From contig NZ_JTEV01000025.1 in NCBI RefSeq assembly GCF_000786105.1, positions 1-64,000 on the forward strand: 64,000 bases of DNA, read 5' to 3'. A program made the translations under genes and the position numbers. Each line of letters starts with the position of its first letter. Position 1 is the stretch's first letter. The stretch comes from Bdellovibrio sp. ArHS. Its GTDB lineage: Bacteria; Bdellovibrionota; Bdellovibrionia; Bdellovibrionales; Bdellovibrionaceae. The notes below the pieces were generated by a model that searched no databases, was not told where the DNA came from, and saw only the letters and a list, made by a program, of their open reading frames with translations. Shown one piece after another: positions 35,261 to 43,759 of this stretch.

Positions 35261-36201
35261 AGAATGACCGTCATAACGTAATAGTAAATGGGCGCGACAA
35301 AAATCAATCTGTCGACTCGGTGTAAGAAGTCACCACGTCCAATAATGAAAGGTCCTACGGTTTTCATTCCCGCATCACGCCGAACCACGGTCATGACCAG
35401 GTCACCAACGAATCCGCCCAGCGAGGCCACCAGGCCAGAAGCCAGCCAGTACTTGTCAGAACCATCCGGCAAAAGGAAGCGCATAGAGCCCGCCAAGAAC
35501 AGCGTCAGTAGAATCGAAGTCGCCGTACTGCCGACCGTTCGACGGGGATTGATGCCGGGGAACATTCTCCAGCCGCCGATATAGCGGCCCACCGCCAAGT
35601 TGGTGTTGTCACAGAATTCAGTCAGAATGATCAGATACATCACCTGGTAAACACCATTGGGGAATTTTAAGATCAATCCCAAGTGCATGAAGGACCAGCC
35701 CAAAAAGATGAAGGCGAGCAGGGTCAAGGACATGTATTGAATCATGCGCTTGTAAGAGTTACGGATCAGAGGAACCAGGCAGCTCACACCTAAGACAATC
35801 ATCGGCATTGAATTGTAAATATCGATGCGATCATACCAGGCGCAAATCCCCAGGCCGATAATGCCTGCGTAACACAACAAGACGAAATAGCTGCGATGAA
35901 ACATCCCCATGATCTGGAAGAAAATCTTGGCACCCGCGATGGCCAGAAGGGTGAGGAACACCAACGGCCAGGGTTCAGGTAAACCCATCACTAGGAACAT
36001 CAAGGGGGCGGCGACCAGCCAGCTTTTGATGCTGGCCCAGGACTGCACAAAGTAATAGTTCTTATTGCGGAAAAAGAAAGTGACTGCGCCCGAAGCAAAG
36101 ATGATCGAAAGAACAATGAAAACTGTCTGACGATAAATATGACTTTCCCACGCGGTGGGCATTGAGATACGAATGGGAAAACTAAAATCAAAAAAATCCA
36201 T
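35257..36201 (-). CDS. cdsA: Phosphatidate cytidylyltransferase-like protein
   Basis: 314 residues, about eight membrane segments. The C-terminal signature GFVGDLVMTVVRRDAGMK followed by GRGDFLHRVDRLIF matches the CTP-transferase motif (GDL...S..KR...KD...PGHGG..DR.D). It makes CDP-diacylglycerol from CTP and phosphatidic acid. Some residues differ from E. coli CdsA, as in the YnbB-type branch, so activity is inferred. Starts at TAATG on the regulator stop. Confidence 0.82.
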   Translation of the reverse strand: MDFFDFSFPIRISMPTAWESHIYRQTVFIVLSIIFASGAVTFFFRNKNYYFVQSWASIKSWLVAAPLMFLVMGLPEPWPLVFLTLLAIAGAKIFFQIMGMFHRSYFVLLCYAGIIGLGICAWYDRIDIYNSMPMIVLGVSCLVPLIRNSYKRMIQYMSLTLLAFIFLGWSFMHLGLILKFPNGVYQVMYLIILTEFCDNTNLAVGRYIGGWRMFPGINPRRTVGSTATSILLTLFLAGSMRFLLPDGSDKYWLASGLVASLGGFVGDLVMTVVRRDAGMKTVGPFIIGRGDFLHRVDRLIFVAPIYYYVMTVIL

Positions 36202-37559
36202 TATGATGGTTCCTCGTCAATTTTGTAGTCTTTGATCTTCTTATAAAGATTGGATCGTGAGACTTGCAGGACTTTCGCGGCTTCTTCAACGTCGCGAGTT
36301 TGTTTTAAACAAGTGCGGATGGCATGGGCCTCAAACTCTTCGACAAGAGTGTTCAGTCCTTTGTTGAAATCTATAGTGGTATAAGAGGGGGCGCCAAGGG
36401 CCGTCGCAGCAGGCTTTAACCAAGCCGCAACGTCTTCATCCCGAATGAACGGCAGGGGCGAGGTCAGGCTGAGCTGTTCGCAGACGCGTTTCAGCTCGCG
36501 CACATTTCCCGGCCAGTTGTATTTTTTCAAGGCGGCCAGCCCGTCTTCAGCAATGGTTTTATTGCGGCGAGGACGTTCGGCTTCCAGAAAGTGCCGAGCC
36601 AGTTCGTCAATATCCTCTAAGCGTTCGCGCAAAGCAGGCAGCTCGATTCTTTGCGACGAAAGACGGTAAAGCAGATCTTCACGAAACTCGCCTGCGGCCA
36701 CCATTTTTTCCAAAGAGCGGTTGGTGGCGGCAATCACCCGAGTTTTTACCGTGGTGCTTTCTTTAGCGCCGACGCGACGAACTTCGCCCGTTTCCAAAAA
36801 GCGCAGAAGTTTGGCCTGTTGGGACAGGGGCAGCGCCTCGATCTCATCTAAAAAAAGATCGCCGCCATGGGCAGCTTCAGTCAGTCCGACTTTATTTTGC
36901 TCCGCTCCCGTGAAGGCGCCTTTCACGTGACCAAACATTTCTGATTCAAAAAGATTCTCTGGAATGCTTGCCAGATTCACGGCAATGAAAGGGCGTTCGG
37001 CTTCTTGCTCATGCAGCAGGCGTGCGACGACTTCTTTACCGCAACCGGTTTCACCTTCGATCAGAACCGTGCTGGTTTCGCCGCGAAGTTCGGCAATACG
37101 TTTTTTGACCTTCGCTGAAGCGCTGGAGCTTCCGACCCATCGAGTGGTATGGCGAAGAGCACTGGGATCAAGGCTGCGCAAATCCCAAAGCGCCTCAATT
37201 TTTTCCAGAATTAATAAAATCTCTTCCGGCATCAAAGGTTTTGCCAAAAATCTTTGGGCTCCGGCTTTCAGGCAACTTTCCATCAGCGCGCGGCTGAGGT
37301 CGCCGGACATTGCCACGACTTCCAATTGATTGTTATGCTTGATTAACTTTTCTATGATCTGGGGGCCTGCGGCTTTCGTCGCGCCCGGTTCAAGATGCAT
37401 GTCCACGAAGGCCGCGTGATAGAAGCGCTCGTATTGAATGGCTTCAAGTTTCACAGCCGAAAAAACTTTCCAATGATTTGGCAAACACATCTTTAAAGAC
37501 TGTTGTACCAGGGGATCGTCATCGACGATGAGTAGAGAAAAAACTCGAGTTGTGGCCAT
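36201..37559 (-). CDS. Sigma-54-dependent response regulator (NtrC family)
   Basis: 452 residues: receiver at about 5-120 (VDDDP; phospho-acceptor in FVDMHLEPG), AAA+ domain at about 140-380 (Walker A GETGCGKE, GAFTGA, Walker B GGDLFLDEIEALP), and Fis-type HTH at the C-terminus (EEAAKVLQVSRSNLYKKIKD). It activates sigma-54 RNA polymerase after phosphorylation. No sensor kinase is adjacent. It is the first gene of a tightly overlapping operon with cdsA, plsC and an MBL gene, which is unusual for an NtrC-type protein. Confidence 0.93.
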   Translation of the reverse strand: MATTRVFSLLIVDDDPLVQQSLKMCLPNHWKVFSAVKLEAIQYERFYHAAFVDMHLEPGATKAAGPQIIEKLIKHNNQLEVVAMSGDLSRALMESCLKAGAQRFLAKPLMPEEILLILEKIEALWDLRSLDPSALRHTTRWVGSSSASAKVKKRIAELRGETSTVLIEGETGCGKEVVARLLHEQEAERPFIAVNLASIPENLFESEMFGHVKGAFTGAEQNKVGLTEAAHGGDLFLDEIEALPLSQQAKLLRFLETGEVRRVGAKESTTVKTRVIAATNRSLEKMVAAGEFREDLLYRLSSQRIELPALRERLEDIDELARHFLEAERPRRNKTIAEDGLAALKKYNWPGNVRELKRVCEQLSLTSPLPFIRDEDVAAWLKPAATALGAPSYTTIDFNKGLNTLVEEFEAHAIRTCLKQTRDVEEAAKVLQVSRSNLYKKIKDYKIDEEPS

Positions 37560-37637
37560 AGGTATTTAGTCTCTCTTGGGAATATGACTTTGACTATAGT
37601 TTGCGCACGTGGTCAGCAAGACTGAGTGTGGGCGTGG

Positions 37638-37656
37638 AGTCATTTTTGAAATGACT
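37638..37656. repeat. Perfect 8-bp inverted repeat upstream of serA
   Basis: AGTCATTT (37638-37645) and AAATGACT (37649-37656) with loop TTG. It lies 42 bases before the serA start, between divergent genes. It may be an operator or an RNA hairpin in the serA leader. Confidence 0.5.
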
Positions 37657-37697
37657 TATAAAGGCGGCGGATTAAACTAAAAAGAGCGGAGGTGCTA

Positions 37698-38903
37698 GTG
37701 AGCGCTCTTAGAATTCTTCTTGTTGAAAACATCCATCCAGTAGCGCAGCAAACTTTGATTTCTGAAGGATATAAAGTGGATTTGATTTCCCACGCACCTT
37801 CCGAGGAAGAGCTGTTAAAAAGTCTTCCAAATTATGACGTTTTAGGAATTCGCTCAAAAACGGAAATCACGGCTAAAGTTTTAAAAAACAATCCTCATCT
37901 GGTGACGATCGGTTGTTTTTGCATCGGTACAAATCAGGTCGACTTAATGACTGCGCGCGAGGTGGGGGTGCCGGTCTTCAATGCGCCTCACTCTAACACC
38001 CGCTCGGTCGCGGAGCTTGTCATTGCCGAGATGATCGCTTTGTCCCGTCAACTGGGAGATCGAAATACGAAGGCCCATGTCGGGGACTGGGTGAAGTCGG
38101 CAGAGGGTTCTCGCGAAGTGCGCGGAAAAACTTTGGGGATTGTAGGCTACGGCCATATCGGCAGTCAGGTCAGTGTTCTTGCCGAAGCGATGGGACTTAA
38201 AGTCGTTTTCTACGATGTTATTAAAAAACTTCCGTTGGGAAATGCGACGGCGCAGTCGTCCTTGGAAGACTTACTAAAAATTTCCGATTTCGTTACTTTG
38301 CACGTGCCCGAAACGCCAGAGACCAAGGACATGATTGGCGCAAAAGAATTGGCGCTGATGAAAAAAGGCAGCCATCTGATTAACGCCAGCCGTGGAACGG
38401 TCGTGGTGATCGATGCTTTGGTTGATGTGCTGAAGTCCAAACACATCGCGGGGTGCGCGATAGATGTTTTTCCTGAAGAGCCGGCGTCGAATAAAGAAAA
38501 ATTCAAATCCCCACTGCAAGGTTTAAACAATGTGATTCTGACCCCGCACATCGGTGGCAGCACTGAAGAGGCGCAGTTCGCCATCGGGATGGAAGTCGCA
38601 GAAAGTTTTCGCCGTTATTTGAAAATTGGCTCGTCTTCGGGTGCCGTGAATTTTCCGAATGTGGATCTGCCCGTTAAGCAGGGCACTTCGCGTATTTTGA
38701 ATGTGCACAAAAACGAACCGGGCGTCCTAGGAGAGATCAACGGTTTGATCTCTAAAGCCGGAGCCAACATCGAAGGACAGTATCTGTCCACCGACGATAA
38801 AATTGGTTATCTGGTGATGGATGTGCACTCGGCTCAGGCCCAGGCGTTAGCCGCCGATATTGGCAAGCTGACCCGTTCAATTCGGACCCGAGTGGTGTAC
38901 TAA
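37698..38903 (+). CDS. serA: D-3-phosphoglycerate dehydrogenase with ACT domain
   Basis: First step of serine synthesis, 3-phosphoglycerate to phosphohydroxypyruvate with NAD. 401 residues. NAD-binding GIVGYGHIGSQV, catalytic Arg in NASRGT, Glu in FPEEP and His in LTPHIGG; the C-terminal ACT domain (about 320-401, RILNVHKNEPGVLGEIN) is the likely serine-feedback site as in E. coli. CGGAGG at 37687-37692 selects GTG 37698. Its 3' end overlaps the convergent FAD oxidoreductase by 27 bases. Confidence 0.94.
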   Translation: MSALRILLVENIHPVAQQTLISEGYKVDLISHAPSEEELLKSLPNYDVLGIRSKTEITAKVLKNNPHLVTIGCFCIGTNQVDLMTAREVGVPVFNAPHSNTRSVAELVIAEMIALSRQLGDRNTKAHVGDWVKSAEGSREVRGKTLGIVGYGHIGSQVSVLAEAMGLKVVFYDVIKKLPLGNATAQSSLEDLLKISDFVTLHVPETPETKDMIGAKELALMKKGSHLINASRGTVVVIDALVDVLKSKHIAGCAIDVFPEEPASNKEKFKSPLQGLNNVILTPHIGGSTEEAQFAIGMEVAESFRRYLKIGSSSGAVNFPNVDLPVKQGTSRILNVHKNEPGVLGEINGLISKAGANIEGQYLSTDDKIGYLVMDVHSAQAQALAADIGKLTRSIRTRVVY

Positions 38904-40280
38904 GACTTTTCCCGGATTCATGATGCCATCGGGATCAAATAGGTTTTTGATCCCGCGCATGAGGGCGATTTCCGCTTCAGAGCGGGTGTAGGAAAGAAAC
39001 GAACGTTTACTTAAACCCACACCATGTTCGGCTGAAATCGATCCTTTATATTTTTTCACCGTATCAAAAACCATGACGTCGACTTTGCGGCACTCTTGCA
39101 CAAAGTCTTCCTTGGTCATGCCCGCAGGTCGCAGAATATTGATATGCAGGTTGCCGTCGCCGATGTGACCAAACCACACGACCTCCCAGGTCGGGTAAGC
39201 TTGGGTCAGAACTTTTTCAAGATCTTTCATAAAGGGCGGAACTTGAGAGATCGTAACGGCGATGTCGTTTTTGTAGGGCGAGTACTTGGCTAACGACTCG
39301 GAGATGTCTTCGCGATACCGCCAGAAAGTGGCGGCTTGTACGTCAGACTGGCTGATCACACCATCAAGAGCCCAACCCTCTTCCACGCATTTTTCAAAAA
39401 CGCCGAGAGCATGTTCTTCATCTTGTTCGTTGCGAGCTTCCACTTCGGCAAGCACGTAAAAGGGGCTTTGTGTTTCCAAAGGCGCTGGCAGCCCGGTGTT
39501 TTCTAAAACTTTTTTCAAGGCATTGTCTGCGAACATTTCAAAAGCCACCAGCGATGTTTTGGTTTTGAATTCAGCAAAGACCTTCATAACCGCTTCCAGA
39601 CCACTGACCGCCATAACTAAAACTTTCATCGGCGGAGGTGCCGGTGCCAGGCGTATTGTCGCTTCGATGATGAAGCCCAGGGTGCCTTCCGAGCCGATAA
39701 ATAAATGGCGAAGGTCATACCCCGTGGCGTTTTTGACCAGACCATTATTAAGTTCCAAAACTTCGCCGGCACCGGTGACGACTTTAAGGCCGATAATCCA
39801 ATCGCGTGTCAGTCCATAACGAACGACTTTGATGCCTCCCGCATTGGTGGCGATATTGCCGCCCATTTGGGACGAGCCCGCTGCTGCAAAATCCACAGGA
39901 TAAAAAAGATTTTTCGAGTGCGCGAACTCTTGCAAGGTTTCAGTGACAACGCCGGCCTCAATAACGACAGACTGATCGACAGCACTGAAATCTTTGATTT
40001 TATTCATCTGATCGAATGAGACAACGACCTCGCCCTGAAATGCGACGGCCGAACCGGAAAGGCCCGTGCGTCCGCCGGAAGGGACCAGACCGATTTTATT
40101 TTTGCGTGCCCATTTCACCAAAGAGACGACTTCGTCAGTGCTGCGGGGGAAAACGATGGCTGTGGCTTTGATGTCGTAATAGGTTGTCCAATCTTTGCCC
40201 CAAAATTTCAGGCTTTCCTCGTCGGTTTTGATTTGGTCTTTTTGCAAAAAACTTTCAAGTTCGATGAGGGCCGGGGACAT
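38877..40280 (-). CDS. FAD-linked D-2-hydroxyacid (D-2-hydroxyglutarate-type) dehydrogenase
   Basis: 467 residues with the FAD_binding_4 and FAD-oxidase C domains (GlcD/D2HGDH group). Seen: GLVPSGGRTGLSGSAV, NIATNAGGIKVVRYG, KNATGYDLRHLFIGSEGTLG, GHIGDGNLHIN, SAEHGVGLSKR. The substrate cannot be fixed, but its position facing serA is telling: SerA-type enzymes can produce D-2-hydroxyglutarate and D2HGDH removes it. It lies 8 bases behind DUF2892, last in the bolA-grxD operon. Confidence 0.85.
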   Translation of the reverse strand: MSPALIELESFLQKDQIKTDEESLKFWGKDWTTYYDIKATAIVFPRSTDEVVSLVKWARKNKIGLVPSGGRTGLSGSAVAFQGEVVVSFDQMNKIKDFSAVDQSVVIEAGVVTETLQEFAHSKNLFYPVDFAAAGSSQMGGNIATNAGGIKVVRYGLTRDWIIGLKVVTGAGEVLELNNGLVKNATGYDLRHLFIGSEGTLGFIIEATIRLAPAPPPMKVLVMAVSGLEAVMKVFAEFKTKTSLVAFEMFADNALKKVLENTGLPAPLETQSPFYVLAEVEARNEQDEEHALGVFEKCVEEGWALDGVISQSDVQAATFWRYREDISESLAKYSPYKNDIAVTISQVPPFMKDLEKVLTQAYPTWEVVWFGHIGDGNLHINILRPAGMTKEDFVQECRKVDVMVFDTVKKYKGSISAEHGVGLSKRSFLSYTRSEAEIALMRGIKNLFDPDGIMNPGKVLVHHSGPN

Positions 40281-40288
40281 ACAACATC

Positions 40289-40498
40289 CTATTCTTCGTC
40301 TGGAATCGCGCGATGATAATCTTTCAGAGTTCTTATTCTAAAGAAGGCGTAGACAGGACACAAGCCCCAAGCTGCGGTGATGAGGCCATACAGACCGATG
40401 TAAGCCCAAAAGGGGCCGCCGGCAATGGCGTAAGCCGTCAGCAATACGCCAAAAATAAACCTTAAAATGCGGTCCCAAACGGCAACATTACATCTCAT
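40289..40498 (-). CDS. DUF2892-like small membrane protein
   Basis: 69 residues, two hydrophobic segments. MRCNVAVWDRILRFIFGVLL and GLCPVYAFFRI are the DUF2892 (YgaP C-terminal-like) signature. No function is known. It starts 1 base after the grxD stop, in an iron-sulfur type operon. Confidence 0.8.
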   Translation of the reverse strand: MRCNVAVWDRILRFIFGVLLTAYAIAGGPFWAYIGLYGLITAAWGLCPVYAFFRIRTLKDYHRAIPDEE

Positions 40499-40499
40499 G

Positions 40500-40802
40500 T
40501 TATTTTAGAAGCTCTTGAAGCTCGCCAGACTGGTACATTTCCATCATGATGTCGCTTCCGCCCACCAATTGTTTGTTGATGTAAAGTTGCGGAATTGTCG
40601 GCCAGTTGCCGTATTCTTTGATGCCGCTGCGGATTTCTTCGTCCTCAAGAACATTCACGTCATGGAATTGAACGCCGATATCCTGAAGGATTGCACAAGC
40701 GCGGGCAGAAAAACCGCACATGGGAAACTGTTGCGTGCCTTTCATGAAAAGCACGATTTTGTTTTGATTTAGAATGGAATCAATTTTTTCATGAGTCGTC
40801 AT
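40500..40802 (-). CDS. grxD: Monothiol glutaredoxin, Grx4/GrxD type
   Basis: 100 residues. Active site PMCGFS (CGFS) marks the monothiol class that binds and transfers [2Fe-2S] clusters, usually with a BolA partner. Other family parts are VLFMKGT, TIPQLYINKQLVGGSDI. It lies 20 bases downstream of bolA, the classic pair. Confidence 0.95.
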   Translation of the reverse strand: MTTHEKIDSILNQNKIVLFMKGTQQFPMCGFSARACAILQDIGVQFHDVNVLEDEEIRSGIKEYGNWPTIPQLYINKQLVGGSDIMMEMYQSGELQELLK

Positions 40803-40822
40803 GGAAACCTCTTTTAAAAAAC

Positions 40823-41050
40823 TTATTTGATTTTAGTCTTGATTGAGAGAGCGTGAACCTCGCCGGTCTTCAATTCTGGACCAAAGCAAGCCATCACGTG
40901 CTGATGTTGTTGAATGCGAGTCATTCCCGCGAAAACCGGGCTTTCCACGAACACTTCGTAGTGGTCTTGAGTGCCGGTAAGATCGTAAACTTCGATCTTA
41001 GCGCCCTGGTAATGAGATTCTAATCTTTCTTTCATTTGTTCTGGTGTCAT
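40823..41050 (-). CDS. BolA/IbaG-family protein
   Basis: 75 residues with the BolA class II KH-like fold: SHYQGAKIEVYDLTGTQDHY, then RIQQHQHVMACFGPEL and EVHALSIKTK. The Cys/His in HVMAC can contribute a ligand to a shared iron-sulfur cluster with GrxD. First gene of the operon with grxD, DUF2892 and the FAD dehydrogenase. Confidence 0.92.
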   Translation of the reverse strand: MTPEQMKERLESHYQGAKIEVYDLTGTQDHYEVFVESPVFAGMTRIQQHQHVMACFGPELKTGEVHALSIKTKIK

Positions 41051-41088
41051 AGAGGGGGAAAGTAGCAGAGGGGCCGAGTTAAGTCCAC

Positions 41089-41117
41089 TTGAATGACACA
41101 GGCGGTCGATGTACTAT
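41089..41117 (+). promoter_or_regulatory. Promoter giving an apparently leaderless mRNA
   Basis: -35 TTGAAT (41089-41094), 17 bases, -10 TACTAT (41112-41117). The predicted start is 41124-41125, which is the A of ATG 41125. There is no recognisable SD before that ATG. Confidence 0.5.
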
Positions 41118-41124
41118 GGGCGAT

Positions 41125-43065
41125 ATGTTTGGACCGACGTCACGCCTGCTCAAAGTCTTCGCTTTAGCTCTCTTAGCTTTGCTCTTTTATTTCTTCGCCC
41201 GCGTAGAGTTTCTGCTATGGAACTGGAGCCTTTTTAAAGCAAAAGAGTTTTCAGATATCTTATGGTCCTTCATCGTGGGGTTGCGCTTTGATATCTCGGC
41301 CGTGTTAAGCCTTTCGGCACCTTTGATTCTTTTAGCCATGGTGCCCTGGCCCGGGCGATGGCAAAGGGGCTGGCAGTGGTTTTTGGCCGTGGGCTTTACC
41401 GTCCTGCAGATCCCCTTGTTTATTTTGAATTTGGGCGACACCGAGTTTATTAACTTCGTGGGGCGACGGTTCACCTATGACAGTCTTTTTATCATGAATG
41501 AATTGCAGGGGAAGATCTGGAATTTTGTCTCTAGCTACTGGCTGCTTTTTATCATCAATACAGTCTTGGTTGTGTTGTTCATTGTGGCAATTTTTCGCCT
41601 CAGTTTTAAAAATGCCCCCGGTCTTTATTGGCCCGGCCAAAGAAAACAGCCGCTGGGCTACTGGCTGTCGCATCTGTTCTTAAGCTTTGTGGCGATTGTT
41701 ATTTCGGTGATTGGCATTCGTGGTGGTTTGCAAAGCAAACCGGTGAATTTTGTCAGCGCCAATGTTTTTCCGGCGCCGCTTTTAAATAATCTGGTTTTAA
41801 ATTCCTCGTTCACCTTCATCAAGAGTTATGGTGCCGAGGGGCTGAAACAGGAAAAATTCTTTGCCAGCAAAGACGATCTTTTACGACACCTGAATGGCTC
41901 GTATGCAGGTTCTAAGCTGGAAGGCTTGCGACTGCCGAAACCTCAGAATGTGGTTTTGATTATTCTGGAAAGCTTCGGCGAAGAGTACCTGGGTCCTGTG
42001 AACGGCAAAAGCTATACTCCGTTTATGGACTCGTTGATGGAAAAATCCTTGGTCTTTAAAAACGCCTACGCCAACGGCCGCCGTTCGATCGAAGGAATTG
42101 GCGCGGTTATGGCGGGAATCCCGGCCTTGATGAACGAGCCGTTTATTTCATCGCACTTCACCTCGAATTATTTCTTGGGCCTGGGCACTTTGTTATCACA
42201 AAAAGGGTATTCAACAAGCTTCTTTCATGGCGGGCATAACGGCACCATGTACTTTGATTCGTTCATGCAAAGTGCCGGGGTCGAAAAGTATTTTGGTTCG
42301 AAAGAGTACAACAATGCGGCTGACGATGATGGTGTCTGGGGGATTTGGGACGAGCCTTTCTTGCAGTGGATGTTGGTGCAGTTGGATTCGACTCCGCAGC
42401 CCTTTATGACATCTGTTTTTACGCTGTCCTCGCACCAGCCGTTCAAGGTGCCGGCGCAGTACCAGAGTCAATTTCCCGAAGGGCCTATCGAGATTTTAAA
42501 AACCATTGCCTATACGGACTTTGCGTTAAAAAAGTTTTTCGAAGAGGCGGCGAAAAAGCCTTGGTATAAAGACACACTTTTTATTGTGACTGCGGATCAC
42601 ACGTCCATGCACTATCGTAAAGAATACGAGAATGATCTGGGCAGCTACCGCATTCCTCTGTTTCTTTATCATCCCAGCTTTGCCTTTCCGAAAGTGGATA
42701 CGGAAAAGATTGTGCAGCAGATCGATATCCCGGCGACGGTCCTGGATTTTTTAGGTATTTCAGAAACGGACAAAAACTATCTGGGCAGTTCGATGTTTGT
42801 GGACGGGGATAAGACGGCCGTTAACTTTATCGATGGACGCTATCTTCTTTTTGCCAATGACTTTTATCTGCGCTGGACACCGGGACACACAGAGCCGCAA
42901 ATGTATTCAGCGTTGGATCGCGATGGTTTGCAAGAACTGACGGGCGCGATGATCACGCCGGAACAGCGCGAGCGAAAGCAGCTTTTGGAACAAAAATTAA
43001 AAGCCACTATTCAATATTTCAATGAAGGCATGTGGGATAATAAACTGTATTATCCGACGCGGTGA
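41125..43065 (+). CDS. LtaS-like membrane sulfatase/phosphotransferase
   Basis: 646 residues from ATG 41125. About five N-terminal membrane helices (to residue ~210), then an alkaline-phosphatase-fold domain exposed to the periplasm. LIILESFGEEYLG carries the first metal ligand, YANGRRSIEGI the probable Ser/Thr nucleophile, TADHTSMH and LSSHQPFKVP the later ligands. The family includes lipoteichoic acid synthases and phosphoethanolamine- or phosphoglycerol-transferring enzymes such as OpgB. The substrate is open; a phosphoglycerol or similar decoration is likely. An ATG at 41116 overlaps the -10 box and is less likely. Confidence 0.85.
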   Translation: MFGPTSRLLKVFALALLALLFYFFARVEFLLWNWSLFKAKEFSDILWSFIVGLRFDISAVLSLSAPLILLAMVPWPGRWQRGWQWFLAVGFTVLQIPLFILNLGDTEFINFVGRRFTYDSLFIMNELQGKIWNFVSSYWLLFIINTVLVVLFIVAIFRLSFKNAPGLYWPGQRKQPLGYWLSHLFLSFVAIVISVIGIRGGLQSKPVNFVSANVFPAPLLNNLVLNSSFTFIKSYGAEGLKQEKFFASKDDLLRHLNGSYAGSKLEGLRLPKPQNVVLIILESFGEEYLGPVNGKSYTPFMDSLMEKSLVFKNAYANGRRSIEGIGAVMAGIPALMNEPFISSHFTSNYFLGLGTLLSQKGYSTSFFHGGHNGTMYFDSFMQSAGVEKYFGSKEYNNAADDDGVWGIWDEPFLQWMLVQLDSTPQPFMTSVFTLSSHQPFKVPAQYQSQFPEGPIEILKTIAYTDFALKKFFEEAAKKPWYKDTLFIVTADHTSMHYRKEYENDLGSYRIPLFLYHPSFAFPKVDTEKIVQQIDIPATVLDFLGISETDKNYLGSSMFVDGDKTAVNFIDGRYLLFANDFYLRWTPGHTEPQMYSALDRDGLQELTGAMITPEQRERKQLLEQKLKATIQYFNEGMWDNKLYYPTR

Positions 43066-43068
43066 AGA

Positions 43069-43758
43069 CTAGGCCGCTTGGCGCCGAAAGAAGAGCTCTC
43101 TTTGCAGATCCGTCAGTGACGTGACGATATTCTCTTCGCTCGAATTGGCCATGTGGTTGAACTCCACACCTAAAACCAGCAGGGTTTCATCTTTAATGCG
43201 GATGTTTTTGATAACCCCTTGAACTAAAATCGGCTCGCGGTCTCCTAAAAAGATTTCCGCCTCTACCAGATCTTCAAGGTGAAGATCGGCATGGCCTTGA
43301 GAAATTTCCACGGCACAGCCTTCGGTGCTTAAATCTAAAAGCCGGCAGGTTTGTGAACAAATCGTTTGATTAAGATAATTGATCACAAACTCGGCCGAAT
43401 AGTTTTCCGGCAGAACATAGCGATAGTTCCGACGTCTTTGTAAATGAAACAGATTCAACACCGTCAGCGTCACGTAATGTTCCGAAATCACCGGGTGCGT
43501 GTCGAAAAGATATTTTTCACCATCGACCGAAACACTGGCGGTGAAGGTGTCTTTTTCGTTGGTGTTCATCGTCGTGTCTTCGGGATGATGACATTTGATT
43601 TGATTGTTCGAGTTGATACTGACCGGTTTTAAAGCGATGGTGCGGTCGAATTTATCACGAAGGTAAATAACCTCTTTTTTAGCCAATACCTTTTGTAAAA
43701 GCATTTGCTTTTCAGAGTCGCTGTTCACCGCTTTAAAAACAATCAGGGCTTCACTCAT
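43069..43758 (-). CDS. PilZ-domain protein (canonical c-di-GMP motif)
   Basis: 229 residues. The N-terminal half resembles YcgR-N-like beta-barrel sequence. The PilZ domain has RxxxR (RRNYR) and DxSxxG (DLSTEG), the residues that bind cyclic di-GMP, so it is a likely effector. It starts 1 base after the stop of the cNBD gene; translation is coupled. The output is unknown. Confidence 0.85.
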   Translation of the reverse strand: MSEALIVFKAVNSDSEKQMLLQKVLAKKEVIYLRDKFDRTIALKPVSINSNNQIKCHHPEDTTMNTNEKDTFTASVSVDGEKYLFDTHPVISEHYVTLTVLNLFHLQRRRNYRYVLPENYSAEFVINYLNQTICSQTCRLLDLSTEGCAVEISQGHADLHLEDLVEAEIFLGDREPILVQGVIKNIRIKDETLLVLGVEFNHMANSSEENIVTSLTDLQRELFFRRQAA

Positions 43759-43759
43759 T

